DNA from: an uncultured Prevotella sp.
GTDB lineage: Bacteria > Bacteroidota > Bacteroidia > Bacteroidales > Bacteroidaceae
Length of the DNA stretch: 8,251 nucleotides
NCBI GenBank assembly: GCA_900556795.1
Contig: USQD01000073.1
Coordinates: 1 to 8,251 of the forward strand
Reading direction: 5' to 3'
Each line of letters starts with the position of its first letter. The first letter of the stretch is position 1. Made by a program: the position numbers and the translations under genes. Below, in pieces: positions 1-5,660 of this stretch. The notes beneath the pieces are model-generated. The model was given only the letters and a program-made list of their open reading frames with translations. It ran no database searches and was not told the DNA's origin.

Positions 1-75
1 GTTGGTCTGTGCTAAAGTTTTGCTCGCAGGGAGCAACGCAAGTGCCATGAGCAGTAGGCTTTTCATCTTTTTCAT
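1..75 (-). CDS. Secreted protein of unknown function, N-terminal fragment
   Basis: Only the first 25 codons are present; the gene continues off the left edge. Read on the minus strand from the ATG at 75-73, the product begins MKKMKSLLLMALALLP, followed by ASKTLAQTN. This is a typical type I signal peptide: a Lys-rich n-region, a Leu/Ala hydrophobic core at about residues 6-16, and a likely cleavage site after Leu-Ala at residues 21-22 (T-L-A before Q). There is no lipobox cysteine, so a lipoprotein is not supported within the visible part. A second in-frame ATG at 66-64 is a possible alternative start. The gene runs in the same direction as glyA but lies beyond the glyA terminator. No TAnnTTTG promoter box is evident between that terminator and the start, so how it is transcribed is unclear. 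The mature domain is outside the window and its function cannot be inferred. Confidence 0.7.
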   Translation of the reverse strand, partial: MKKMKSLLLMALALLPASKTLAQTN

Positions 76-111
76 AAATCTTTTCTTTTCTTAATTATTT
101 ATTTAGTGAAA

Positions 112-140
112 CAAAAAGCTGCGGACGGTAAAGCCCGCAG
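112..140 (-). terminator. Intrinsic terminator of glyA
   Basis: On the minus strand an 8-bp stem, CTGCGGGC (140-133) paired with GTCCGCAG (126-119), closes a six-base loop. After one C it runs into five T residues (117-113). One stem position is G-U when read as minus-strand RNA but A-C as plus-strand RNA, which supports the minus orientation. It begins 36 bases past the glyA stop codon, as expected for a factor-independent terminator. Confidence 0.85.
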
Positions 141-176
141 TTTGTAATAAAAATATTCTTATTTTGTAAATATCTT

Positions 177-1457
177 TTAGTATGCGAACAAAGGATAGTC
201 CTTCATGGTCTCGTTCACCTTCTCACGGACGCGGGCGATCACCTTTTCGTCCTCAGGAGCATTCAATACCTCCTCGATGAGTTCTGCGATGAGGTGCATC
301 ATGTCTTCCTTGGCGCCACGGGTTGTCATGGCTGCTGTACCCAGGCGGATACCTGATGTCTGGAAGGCAGAACGTGTGTCGAATGGAACCATGTTCTTGT
401 TGACAGTGATGTCGGCTGCAACGAGCGCATTCTCAGCCACTTTACCTGTAAGGTCTGGATATTTGCTTCGGAGGTCAACGAGCATGGAATGGTTGTCTGT
501 ACCACCGCTGACGATGCCGAATCCACGGCCGATGAGGTCATCAGCAAGAACGGCTGCGTTCTTCTTGACCTGTGCAGCATACTCCTTCCATGAAGGCTGC
601 AGGTTCTCGTTGAAGGCAACAGCCTTGGCAGCGATGACGTGCTCCAAAGGACCACCCTGCTGACCAGGGAATACGGCAGAATTCAAGAGCATGCTCATCT
701 TCTTGACCTCGCCCTTCTTGGTAGTCAAGCCCCAAGGATTGTCAAAATCCTTACCCATCAGAATGATACCGCCACGAGGACCACGGAGGGTCTTGTGGGT
801 AGTAGAAGTAACGATGTGGGCATACTTCAATGGATTGTCCAGCAGACCAGCTGCAATCAGACCAGCAGGGTGAGCCATATCAATCATGAGGAGTGCACCT
901 ACCTCGTCGGCAATCTTGCGCATACGTGCATAATCCCACTCACGGCTGTAGGCACTACCACCACCGATAATCAGCTTAGGCTTGTTCTCCAGCGCCAACT
1001 TCTCCATCTCATCGTAGTCCACGCGACCGGTCTCCTTGTTGAGGTTGTAACCGATAGGGTGGTAGAGGATACCGGAAGTATTGACAAGGCTACCATGAGA
1101 AAGGTGACCACCGTGATCGAGGTTCAGACCCATAAAAGTATCGCCAGGCTTCAATACTGCGAGCAATACAGCTGCGTTAGCCTGTGCGCCAGAGTGAGGC
1201 TGTACATTGGCGTACTCAGCACCAAAGAGTTTCTTGACGCGTTCGATAGCCAGGTTCTCAACGATATCCACCACTTGGCAGCCGCCGTAGTAGCGCTTTC
1301 CTGGCAGACCTTCTGCATACTTGTTAGTAAGGTAAGAACCCATAGCGTTCATCACCTCGTCACTCACGAAATTCTCAGAAGCAATCAGCTCCATACCTTT
1401 CAGCTGACGCTGATGTTCTCTTTCGATTAAGTCGAAAATTTCTTGATCTTTTACCAT
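177..1457 (-). CDS. glyA: Serine hydroxymethyltransferase
   Basis: Cytosolic PLP enzyme interconverting serine plus tetrahydrofolate with glycine plus 5,10-methylene-tetrahydrofolate, the main source of one-carbon units for purine, thymidylate and methionine synthesis. The 426-residue product has the usual bacterial length and the family motifs in order: ASENF near residue 27, [10 protein letters not shown] near 50, QPHSGAQAN near 86, DMAHPAGL with the PLP-ring aspartate D193 and H196, and [13 protein letters not shown] in which K222 should form the Schiff base. [10 protein letters not shown] follows. The start is the ATG at 1457-1455; the [19 protein letters not shown]-terminus fits the family, and the upstream sequence is A/T-rich without a clear Shine-Dalgarno. 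A strong promoter lies about 40-70 bases upstream and a hairpin terminator follows, so it appears to be a single-gene unit. No key residue is missing. Confidence 0.98.
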   Translation of the reverse strand: MVKDQEIFDLIEREHQRQLKGMELIASENFVSDEVMNAMGSYLTNKYAEGLPGKRYYGGCQVVDIVENLAIERVKKLFGAEYANVQPHSGAQANAAVLLAVLKPGDTFMGLNLDHGGHLSHGSLVNTSGILYHPIGYNLNKETGRVDYDEMEKLALENKPKLIIGGGSAYSREWDYARMRKIADEVGALLMIDMAHPAGLIAAGLLDNPLKYAHIVTSTTHKTLRGPRGGIILMGKDFDNPWGLTTKKGEVKKMSMLLNSAVFPGQQGGPLEHVIAAKAVAFNENLQPSWKEYAAQVKKNAAVLADDLIGRGFGIVSGGTDNHSMLVDLRSKYPDLTGKVAENALVAADITVNKNMVPFDTRSAFQTSGIRLGTAAMTTRGAKEDMMHLIAELIEEVLNAPEDEKVIARVREKVNETMKDYPLFAY

Positions 1458-1498
1458 TCTCTTTACTTTTTATGGTTGATGTTTTATGAAATCGGGTA

Positions 1499-1530
1499 CA
1501 AAAATAAGCAATATCTCTCAAACTACCAAA
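1499..1530 (-). promoter_or_regulatory. Bacteroidota-type promoter for glyA
   Basis: On the minus strand a TTTG (-33 element, 1530-1527) is followed after exactly 20 bases by TATTTTTG (-7 element TAnnTTTG, 1506-1499). Transcription would begin near 1492-1495, giving a 5' leader of about 35-38 bases before the glyA ATG. The same TTTG-N20-TATTTTTG arrangement occurs upstream of pheT. The -7 box overlaps the T-tract of the hairpin assigned as the pyrBI terminator. Confidence 0.75.
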
Positions 1531-1561
1531 TAAATCGTAATATTTTGAGTGATATTGCTTA
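1500..1561 (-). terminator. Large inverted repeat, probable pyrBI terminator overlapping the glyA promoter
   Basis: Two 18-base arms, TAAGCAATATCTCTCAAA (1505-1522) and TTTGAGTGATATTGCTTA (1544-1561), are reverse complements except at one position (1516 against 1550), with a 21-base spacer. Read on the minus strand, the hairpin begins 27 bases past the pyrI stop and is followed by five T residues (1504-1500), so it can act as an intrinsic terminator. The stem is A/T-rich and the loop large, so efficiency is uncertain. The spacer contains the glyA -33 element and one arm fills most of the region between -33 and -7, so a role as a DNA operator for glyA is an alternative. Confidence 0.6.
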
Positions 1562-1587
1562 CTTTTTGTTATTTTATTGTCTCTAAA

Positions 1588-2052
1588 TTACTTGCAAAGC
1601 TCTACTTTGCCCAGTTGCTGCTCCTTGTCGCAGTAGTGGCAACGCACGATGCCGAGCACCTTGTCTACGGTGTGGAAGAGGGTCTGCATAGGCTCGTTGT
1701 TGGTGATGCACTTAGGGTTGTTGCATTTCACGATGCCCTTCAGCGTATCAGGAGTCTTGACAGTCTTCTTTTCTACGATTTCGTAGTCCTTGATGATACT
1801 CAGTCCGATGTTAGGAGCAACGACAGAGAGGCGGTTGATTTCCTCGTCGGTGAAATACTTGTTGGCAACCTTGATGATGCCCTTCTTGCCAATCTTCTTG
1901 CTTGGCAGGTTATAGCCGATGGTGACAGGAGTGTCCATCTTCTCCAACTGGAGCAGATTCACTACCTGATAGGTCTTTTCGGCTGGTATATGGTCGATTA
2001 CGGTACCGTTCTCGATAGCCGCAACCACTAATTGACTTTTATTATTTCCCAT
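1588..2052 (-). CDS. pyrI: Aspartate carbamoyltransferase regulatory chain
   Basis: Regulatory subunit of the class B (E. coli-type, c6r6) aspartate transcarbamoylase, binding ATP or CTP/UTP and transmitting the allosteric signal to PyrB. The product is 154 residues, as in E. coli. The N-terminal nucleotide-binding domain has [11 protein letters not shown], with D20 and H21 matching the E. coli effector-site Asp/His, then K57 and K61 in the GKKGIIK segment and K95 in the YEIVEK segment. The C-terminal zinc domain has the four expected cysteines C110, C115, C138 and C141 (CX4C and CX2C), which hold the interface with the catalytic chain. It lies 40 bases downstream of pyrB, so the two are almost certainly co-transcribed. 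Start is the ATG at 2052-2050. All recognised effector residues are retained, so CTP feedback control is expected, though this is an inference from alignment by eye. Confidence 0.96.
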   Translation of the reverse strand: MGNNKSQLVVAAIENGTVIDHIPAEKTYQVVNLLQLEKMDTPVTIGYNLPSKKIGKKGIIKVANKYFTDEEINRLSVVAPNIGLSIIKDYEIVEKKTVKTPDTLKGIVKCNNPKCITNNEPMQTLFHTVDKVLGIVRCHYCDKEQQLGKVELCK

Positions 2053-2066
2053 AATAATTAAAAAAT

Positions 2067-2094
2067 AATCACTAATAACTAATCACTAATCACT
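2067..2094. repeat. Four tandem 7-base repeats in the pyrB-pyrI spacer
   Basis: On the plus strand, AATCACT, AATAACT, AATCACT and AATCACT follow one another without gaps, one unit carrying a single change. The array fills most of the 40-base pyrB-pyrI spacer and overlaps the pyrB stop codon (2095-2093). On the coding strand the unit is AGTGATT. Function is unknown; it may be a slippage-generated spacer. Confidence 0.75.
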
Positions 2095-3040
2095 ACTCAA
2101 TAATAGTCTTGTCATTCTTCACGTCCTCGAGTGAGATACCGAGGCAGTGGCAGAAGATAGCCTCGCGCGCATAGAGACCGTTCTGAGCTTGCTGGATATA
2201 GTATGCGTGTGGATCATCATCCACATCGTATGCAATCTCGTTCACACGTGGCAGCGGGTGCATGATCTTCATGTTCTCCTTAGCCTTGCAGAGCATGTCG
2301 CGCTTCAGGATGTATACGTTCTTCACGCGCTCATATTCCATGAGGTCAGAGAAACGCTCCTTCTGAACACGGGTCATGTAGAGAATGTCTGCACCGGCAA
2401 TCACGTCCTCGTTGAAGTCTTCATGCTCCACGTACTTGATGTTATGCTCCTTGCAGTAGAGTTTATACTCCTCAGGCATAGCAAGTTCCTTAGGTGCGAT
2501 GAAGTGGAAGGTAGGATTGAAATGGCGCATGGCAGTGATAAGTGAGTGAACGGTGCGGCCATACTTGAGGTCACCCACGAGATAGATGTTCAAGTTCTCC
2601 AAGGTACCTTGGGTCTTGTAGATAGAGTAGAGGTCGAGCAGGCACTGTGATGGATGCATGTGTGCACCGTCGCCTGCATTGACGATAGGCACCGGAGCCA
2701 CCTCGCTGGCATACTGTGCGGCACCCTCGATGAAATGGCGCATGGCAATCACGTCAGCGTAATTGCTTACCATGAGGATGGTGTCTTTGAGCGTTTCGCC
2801 CTTGGTGGTGCTGGAAGTCTTGGCATCGGAGAAACCGATGACGCGAGCGCCAAGGCGATTGGCTGCTGTTTGGAAACTGAGCTGTGTACGAGTAGAAGGC
2901 TCGAAGAAAAGGGTCGCTACGACCTTTCCCTTCAACAGCTCCCTGTTAGGATGCTTTTCAAACTCCTGTGCCATCTCCAAGAGATAGGTGATCTTCTCTT
3001 TAGAGAGGTCTGCAATCGTTACAAAATTATGTTTTTCCAT
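2093..3040 (-). CDS. pyrB: Aspartate carbamoyltransferase catalytic chain
   Basis: Catalyses carbamoyl phosphate plus L-aspartate to N-carbamoyl-L-aspartate plus phosphate, the committed step of de novo pyrimidine synthesis. With the ATG at 3040-3038 the product is 315 residues. Carbamoyl-phosphate motif [12 protein letters not shown] places STRT at 49-52. SSTTKGETL gives S76 and K80, matching E. coli S80 and K84 of the loop donated by the neighbouring subunit. [27 protein letters not shown] and [10 protein letters not shown] complete the active site. An in-frame ATG at 3076-3074 would add 12 residues, but it falls on the predicted -7 box, so the internal start is chosen; MEKHNF also fits the family N-terminus better. 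It is followed 40 bases later by pyrI, giving the order of the E. coli pyrBI operon. The start region diverges from the penicillin-binding protein gene. Confidence 0.97.
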   Translation of the reverse strand: MEKHNFVTIADLSKEKITYLLEMAQEFEKHPNRELLKGKVVATLFFEPSTRTQLSFQTAANRLGARVIGFSDAKTSSTTKGETLKDTILMVSNYADVIAMRHFIEGAAQYASEVAPVPIVNAGDGAHMHPSQCLLDLYSIYKTQGTLENLNIYLVGDLKYGRTVHSLITAMRHFNPTFHFIAPKELAMPEEYKLYCKEHNIKYVEHEDFNEDVIAGADILYMTRVQKERFSDLMEYERVKNVYILKRDMLCKAKENMKIMHPLPRVNEIAYDVDDDPHAYYIQQAQNGLYAREAIFCHCLGISLEDVKNDKTIIE

Positions 3041-3073
3041 TTGTTTTTGATTGTAATGTTCTAAAATCGCCCC

Positions 3074-3081
3074 CAAAGGTA
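3074..3081 (-). promoter_or_regulatory. -7 promoter element of pyrBI
   Basis: Minus-strand TACCTTTG matches the Bacteroidota -7 consensus TAnnTTTG. It is followed directly by four more G residues and GATTTT, so transcription should start around 3067-3071, leaving a leader of about 27-30 bases before the chosen pyrB ATG. No good TTTG -33 element is seen at the usual distance; the nearest candidate is TTTTCG (3109-3104), 22 bases upstream of the box. Confidence 0.55.
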
Positions 3082-3088
3082 CAAATAA

Positions 3089-3121
3089 TTTTCGATTTAT
3101 GTGCGAAAAGTCAAAACTTTT
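3089..3121. repeat. Two overlapping inverted repeats between divergent promoters
   Basis: TTTTCG (3089-3094) pairs with CGAAAA (3104-3109) across nine bases. AAAAGT (3106-3111) pairs with ACTTTT (3116-3121) across four bases. The two palindromes share four bases and lie exactly between the pyrB and PBP -7 boxes, where upstream promoter elements or operators would sit. Short A/T-rich palindromes can arise by chance, so an operator role is only a suggestion. Confidence 0.4.
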
Positions 3122-3124
3122 ATG

Positions 3125-3132
3125 TAATTTTG
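3125..3132 (+). promoter_or_regulatory. -7 promoter element of the PBP gene
   Basis: TAATTTTG matches TAnnTTTG. Transcription would begin near 3136-3139, about 20 bases before the ATG at 3157. No convincing -33 TTTG is visible 19-21 bases upstream. The box covers the TTG at 3130-3132 that could otherwise be read as an upstream start codon, which argues for the ATG at 3157. Confidence 0.55.
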
Positions 3133-3156
3133 CACAAAATAAATGAAGAAATAGAG

Positions 3157-5481
3157 ATGAGAAAAAGATTTATACATATTTTATGGGGTATTTTCGCTGC
3201 CGGAATCGTCTGTGCAGTGGCGGCATTCTTTGCCATCTGGTATGGCATGATTGGCTATATGCCCGACATCGAGGATCTGCAGAATCCAATCAATCGATTC
3301 GCCACTCAGGTGTATTCGGCAGACGGAAAGGTATTGGGAACATGGAATCTCAACAAGGAGAACAGAATCGTGATTCCTTACAAGAAGATGTCACCTTATT
3401 TAATAAAGGCACTCGTGGCTACCGAGGATGCCCGTTTCTATGAGCATTCGGGCATCGACTACCGAGCCCTGGGGCGTGCCATCATCAAGCGTGGTATCCT
3501 GGGACAGACCAATGCCGGCGGCGGCAGTACCATTACCCAGCAGCTTGCCAAGCAGCTCTATTCGGAAAAGGCAGAGAGTACGCTGGAGCGACTCCTGCAG
3601 AAACCTATAGAGTGGGTGATTGCCATCAAGCTGGAGCGATACTACACCAAGCAGGAGATTATTGCGCTCTACCTCAACTACTTCGACTTCCTGCACAATG
3701 CCGTGGGTATCAAGACTGCGGCAAATACCTATTTCAACAAGGAACCGAAGGACCTGACCCTCTGTGAGGCAGCTACCTTGATAGGATTGTGCAAGAATCC
3801 GTCGCTCTTCAATCCGGTCCGCTATCCCGACCGTGCCCGTGAAAGACGAAACGTGGTGCTCTCGCAGATGGTGAAGGCGGGCTATCTCAGCAGAGGTGAG
3901 TATGGACAGTATTCTGCCGAACCGCTGACGCTGAACTTCCACCGCACCGACCATAAGGACGGTGCTGCCACTTATCTGCGAGAATACCTGCGCCATTACA
4001 TGATGGCAAAGCGTCCTGAACGCAGCAATTATCCGTCCTGGAACTATGCGCAGTTTGTGACGGATTCTATCCTGTGGAATACTGATCCGCTCTATGGATG
4101 GTGCAACAAGAACTTCAAGAAAGACGGTTCGCCATACAATGTATACAGTGACGGACTGAAGGTGTTCACCACCATCGACAGCCGTATGCAGCGATATGCC
4201 GAAGAGGCTGTATATCAGCACGTGGCACGCTATCTGCAACCTATCTTCAGCAAGGAGACTGCACGCAAGCCAAGTTCGCCTTACAGTGACAAGCTGACGC
4301 CTATGCAGATCAAGGTAATCCTGAACCGAAGCGTTACGCAGAGTGAACGTTATCAGACGATGAAGGCGGCTGGATATTCTGAACAGGAGATTCATGATGC
4401 CTTCCGCAAGAAGATAGACATGACGGTATTTACCTATCATGGAGACGTGGATACGCTGATGAGTCCGCTGGATTCCATCCGCTATTACAAGACCTTCCTG
4501 CGCAGCGGATTCATGAGTATGGATCCTAAGACCGGTGCCGTGAAGGCATACGTGGGAGGACTGGACTATTCTCACTTCATGTACGACATGGTGAGTCTGG
4601 GACGCCGACAGGTGGGTTCTACCATCAAGCCGTTCCTCTACAGTCTGGCAATGGAAAACGGCTTCTCGCCATGCGATCTGGCTCCAAACCGTCAGCATAC
4701 CTATATGGTTGCCGGACGACCTTGGACGCCACGTAATGCCAACCATTCGCGCTATGGACAGATGGTGACGCTGAAGTGGGGATTGCAGCAGAGTAACAAC
4801 TGGATCAGTGCTTATCTGATGAGCAAGCTGAATCCGCAGCAGTTTGTTCAGATTCTGCGCGATTTCGGTATCAACAGTCCTGATATCCATGCCTCTATGA
4901 GCTTGTGTCTGGGTCCTTGTGAGGTGAGCGTGAGCGAGATGGTAAGTGCCTATACTGCCTTTGCCAACCACGGCATCCGTACGGCTCCGATGTTCGTGAG
5001 TCGCATTGAGGATAATGAAGGCAATACCCTAGCCACCTTCCAGCCACGCATGAACGAGGTGATTGGTGCCGAGAACGCCATGAAGATGCTCACCATGCTG
5101 ATGGGAGTAGTTGATGGCGGTACAGCCGGAAGATTGCGCTACCGCTATAATCTGGAAGGACAGATTGGTGCCAAGACGGGTACCACCAACAATAACAGTG
5201 ACGGATGGTTTATCGGATTCACTCCGCAGCTGGTCAGCGGCTGCTGGGTAGGAGGAGAGGAGCGTGATATCCACTTCGATACGATGAGTATGGGACAGGG
5301 AGCCACCATGGCACTTCCTATCTGGGCAATATTCATGAAGAAGGTTTATGCCGATCCTTCGCTGGGCATCAGTCCGACCGTGAAATTTGATTTGCCAGAC
5401 GGTTATAATCCATGCTCTAAGCCGAAATCTGACCAGGATGATTTCGAGCAGGTAGATGGCATCGATGAGGTGTTTGAGTAA
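3157..5481 (+). CDS. mrcA: Class A penicillin-binding protein (PBP1A-like), bifunctional glycosyltransferase/transpeptidase
   Basis: Membrane-anchored peptidoglycan synthase that polymerises lipid II into glycan strands and cross-links the peptide stems. The 774-residue product has a short basic N-terminus and one transmembrane helix (about residues 6-29). The GT51 domain follows: [11 protein letters not shown] with catalytic E90, [14 protein letters not shown] near 122-135, and [17 protein letters not shown]. The C-terminal transpeptidase has S488-T-I-K491 (nucleophile S488), S546-N-N548 and K673-T-G-T676. All expected catalytic motifs are present. The tail is acidic. An in-frame TTG at 3130 would extend it by nine residues but lies inside the promoter -7 box, so the ATG at 3157 is preferred. 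It is transcribed divergently from pyrBI and is followed at once by a strong terminator, so it appears monocistronic. The symbol is given by family; the exact orthologue class among Bacteroidota PBP1 paralogues is not certain. Confidence 0.93.
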   Translation: MRKRFIHILWGIFAAGIVCAVAAFFAIWYGMIGYMPDIEDLQNPINRFATQVYSADGKVLGTWNLNKENRIVIPYKKMSPYLIKALVATEDARFYEHSGIDYRALGRAIIKRGILGQTNAGGGSTITQQLAKQLYSEKAESTLERLLQKPIEWVIAIKLERYYTKQEIIALYLNYFDFLHNAVGIKTAANTYFNKEPKDLTLCEAATLIGLCKNPSLFNPVRYPDRARERRNVVLSQMVKAGYLSRGEYGQYSAEPLTLNFHRTDHKDGAATYLREYLRHYMMAKRPERSNYPSWNYAQFVTDSILWNTDPLYGWCNKNFKKDGSPYNVYSDGLKVFTTIDSRMQRYAEEAVYQHVARYLQPIFSKETARKPSSPYSDKLTPMQIKVILNRSVTQSERYQTMKAAGYSEQEIHDAFRKKIDMTVFTYHGDVDTLMSPLDSIRYYKTFLRSGFMSMDPKTGAVKAYVGGLDYSHFMYDMVSLGRRQVGSTIKPFLYSLAMENGFSPCDLAPNRQHTYMVAGRPWTPRNANHSRYGQMVTLKWGLQQSNNWISAYLMSKLNPQQFVQILRDFGINSPDIHASMSLCLGPCEVSVSEMVSAYTAFANHGIRTAPMFVSRIEDNEGNTLATFQPRMNEVIGAENAMKMLTMLMGVVDGGTAGRLRYRYNLEGQIGAKTGTTNNNSDGWFIGFTPQLVSGCWVGGEERDIHFDTMSMGQGATMALPIWAIFMKKVYADPSLGISPTVKFDLPDGYNPCSKPKSDQDDFEQVDGIDEVFE

Positions 5482-5483
5482 GC

Positions 5484-5541
5484 ATTCGCCATTTTTGCAT
5501 AGTTTTACTTTTAAATTGTGCAAAAATGGCGAATCTTTTTT
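5484..5541 (+). terminator. Intrinsic terminator of the PBP gene
   Basis: A perfect 16-base inverted repeat, ATTCGCCATTTTTGCA (5484-5499) and TGCAAAAATGGCGAAT (5519-5534), closes a 19-base loop and is followed by C and six T residues (5535-5541). It starts two bases past the PBP stop codon. The last T residues are also part of the pheT -33 element. Confidence 0.88.
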
Positions 5542-5570
5542 GCTTATATGCGTTTTTTTTTGTATTTTTG
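5539..5570 (+). promoter_or_regulatory. Bacteroidota-type promoter for pheT
   Basis: TTTG (5539-5542) is followed after exactly 20 bases by TATTTTTG (5563-5570), matching the -33 and TAnnTTTG -7 elements with the same spacing and the same -7 sequence as the glyA promoter. Transcription should begin near 5574-5577, leaving a pheT leader of about 85 bases. The -33 element is embedded in the T-tract of the upstream terminator. Confidence 0.75.
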
Positions 5571-5574
5571 CAAA

Positions 5575-5660
5575 GTTTTAGAGCTGTTATTGCTGATATG
5601 GACAAGACGGCGGTTCGGCTCTTTGCTTGAATCAAGGAAATAAAATAAAAAATCATTATA
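5575..5660 (+). promoter_or_regulatory. Long pheT 5' leader with possible hairpin and 10-codon reading frame
   Basis: This leader is two to four times longer than those predicted for glyA, pyrB and the PBP gene. GAGCTG (5581-5586) can pair with CGGCTC (5616-5621, one G-U pair), enclosing a reading frame at 5598-5630 that would encode MDKTAVRLFA and holds one Phe codon. No T-run follows the hairpin and no ribosome site precedes the frame. The last 25 bases before the pheT ATG are A-rich and likely unstructured, suitable for SD-independent initiation. A regulatory role is speculative. Confidence 0.3.

Noticed and set aside
639..1430. 263-codon open frame on the plus strand within glyA
   Set aside because: It is complementary to intact glyA and its translation resembles no family I recognise.
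1549..2031. 160-codon plus-strand frame over pyrI
   Set aside because: It is antisense to pyrI, whose zinc cysteines and nucleotide-site residues are all intact; no independent support.
3041..3076. Upstream ATG extending PyrB by 12 residues
   Set aside because: That ATG overlaps the predicted pyrB -7 box and G-run; the ATG at 3040 gives the family-typical N-terminus.
3130..3156. TTG start extending the PBP by nine residues
   Set aside because: The TTG is part of the predicted -7 box TAATTTTG, so it would not be in the transcript; the ATG at 3157 gives a normal basic N-terminus before the membrane helix.
3400..4971. 523-codon open frame on the minus strand, antisense to the PBP gene
   Set aside because: It is a shadow frame with no motif, lying across the GT51 and transpeptidase domains of a clearly real gene; no promoter or start context supports it.
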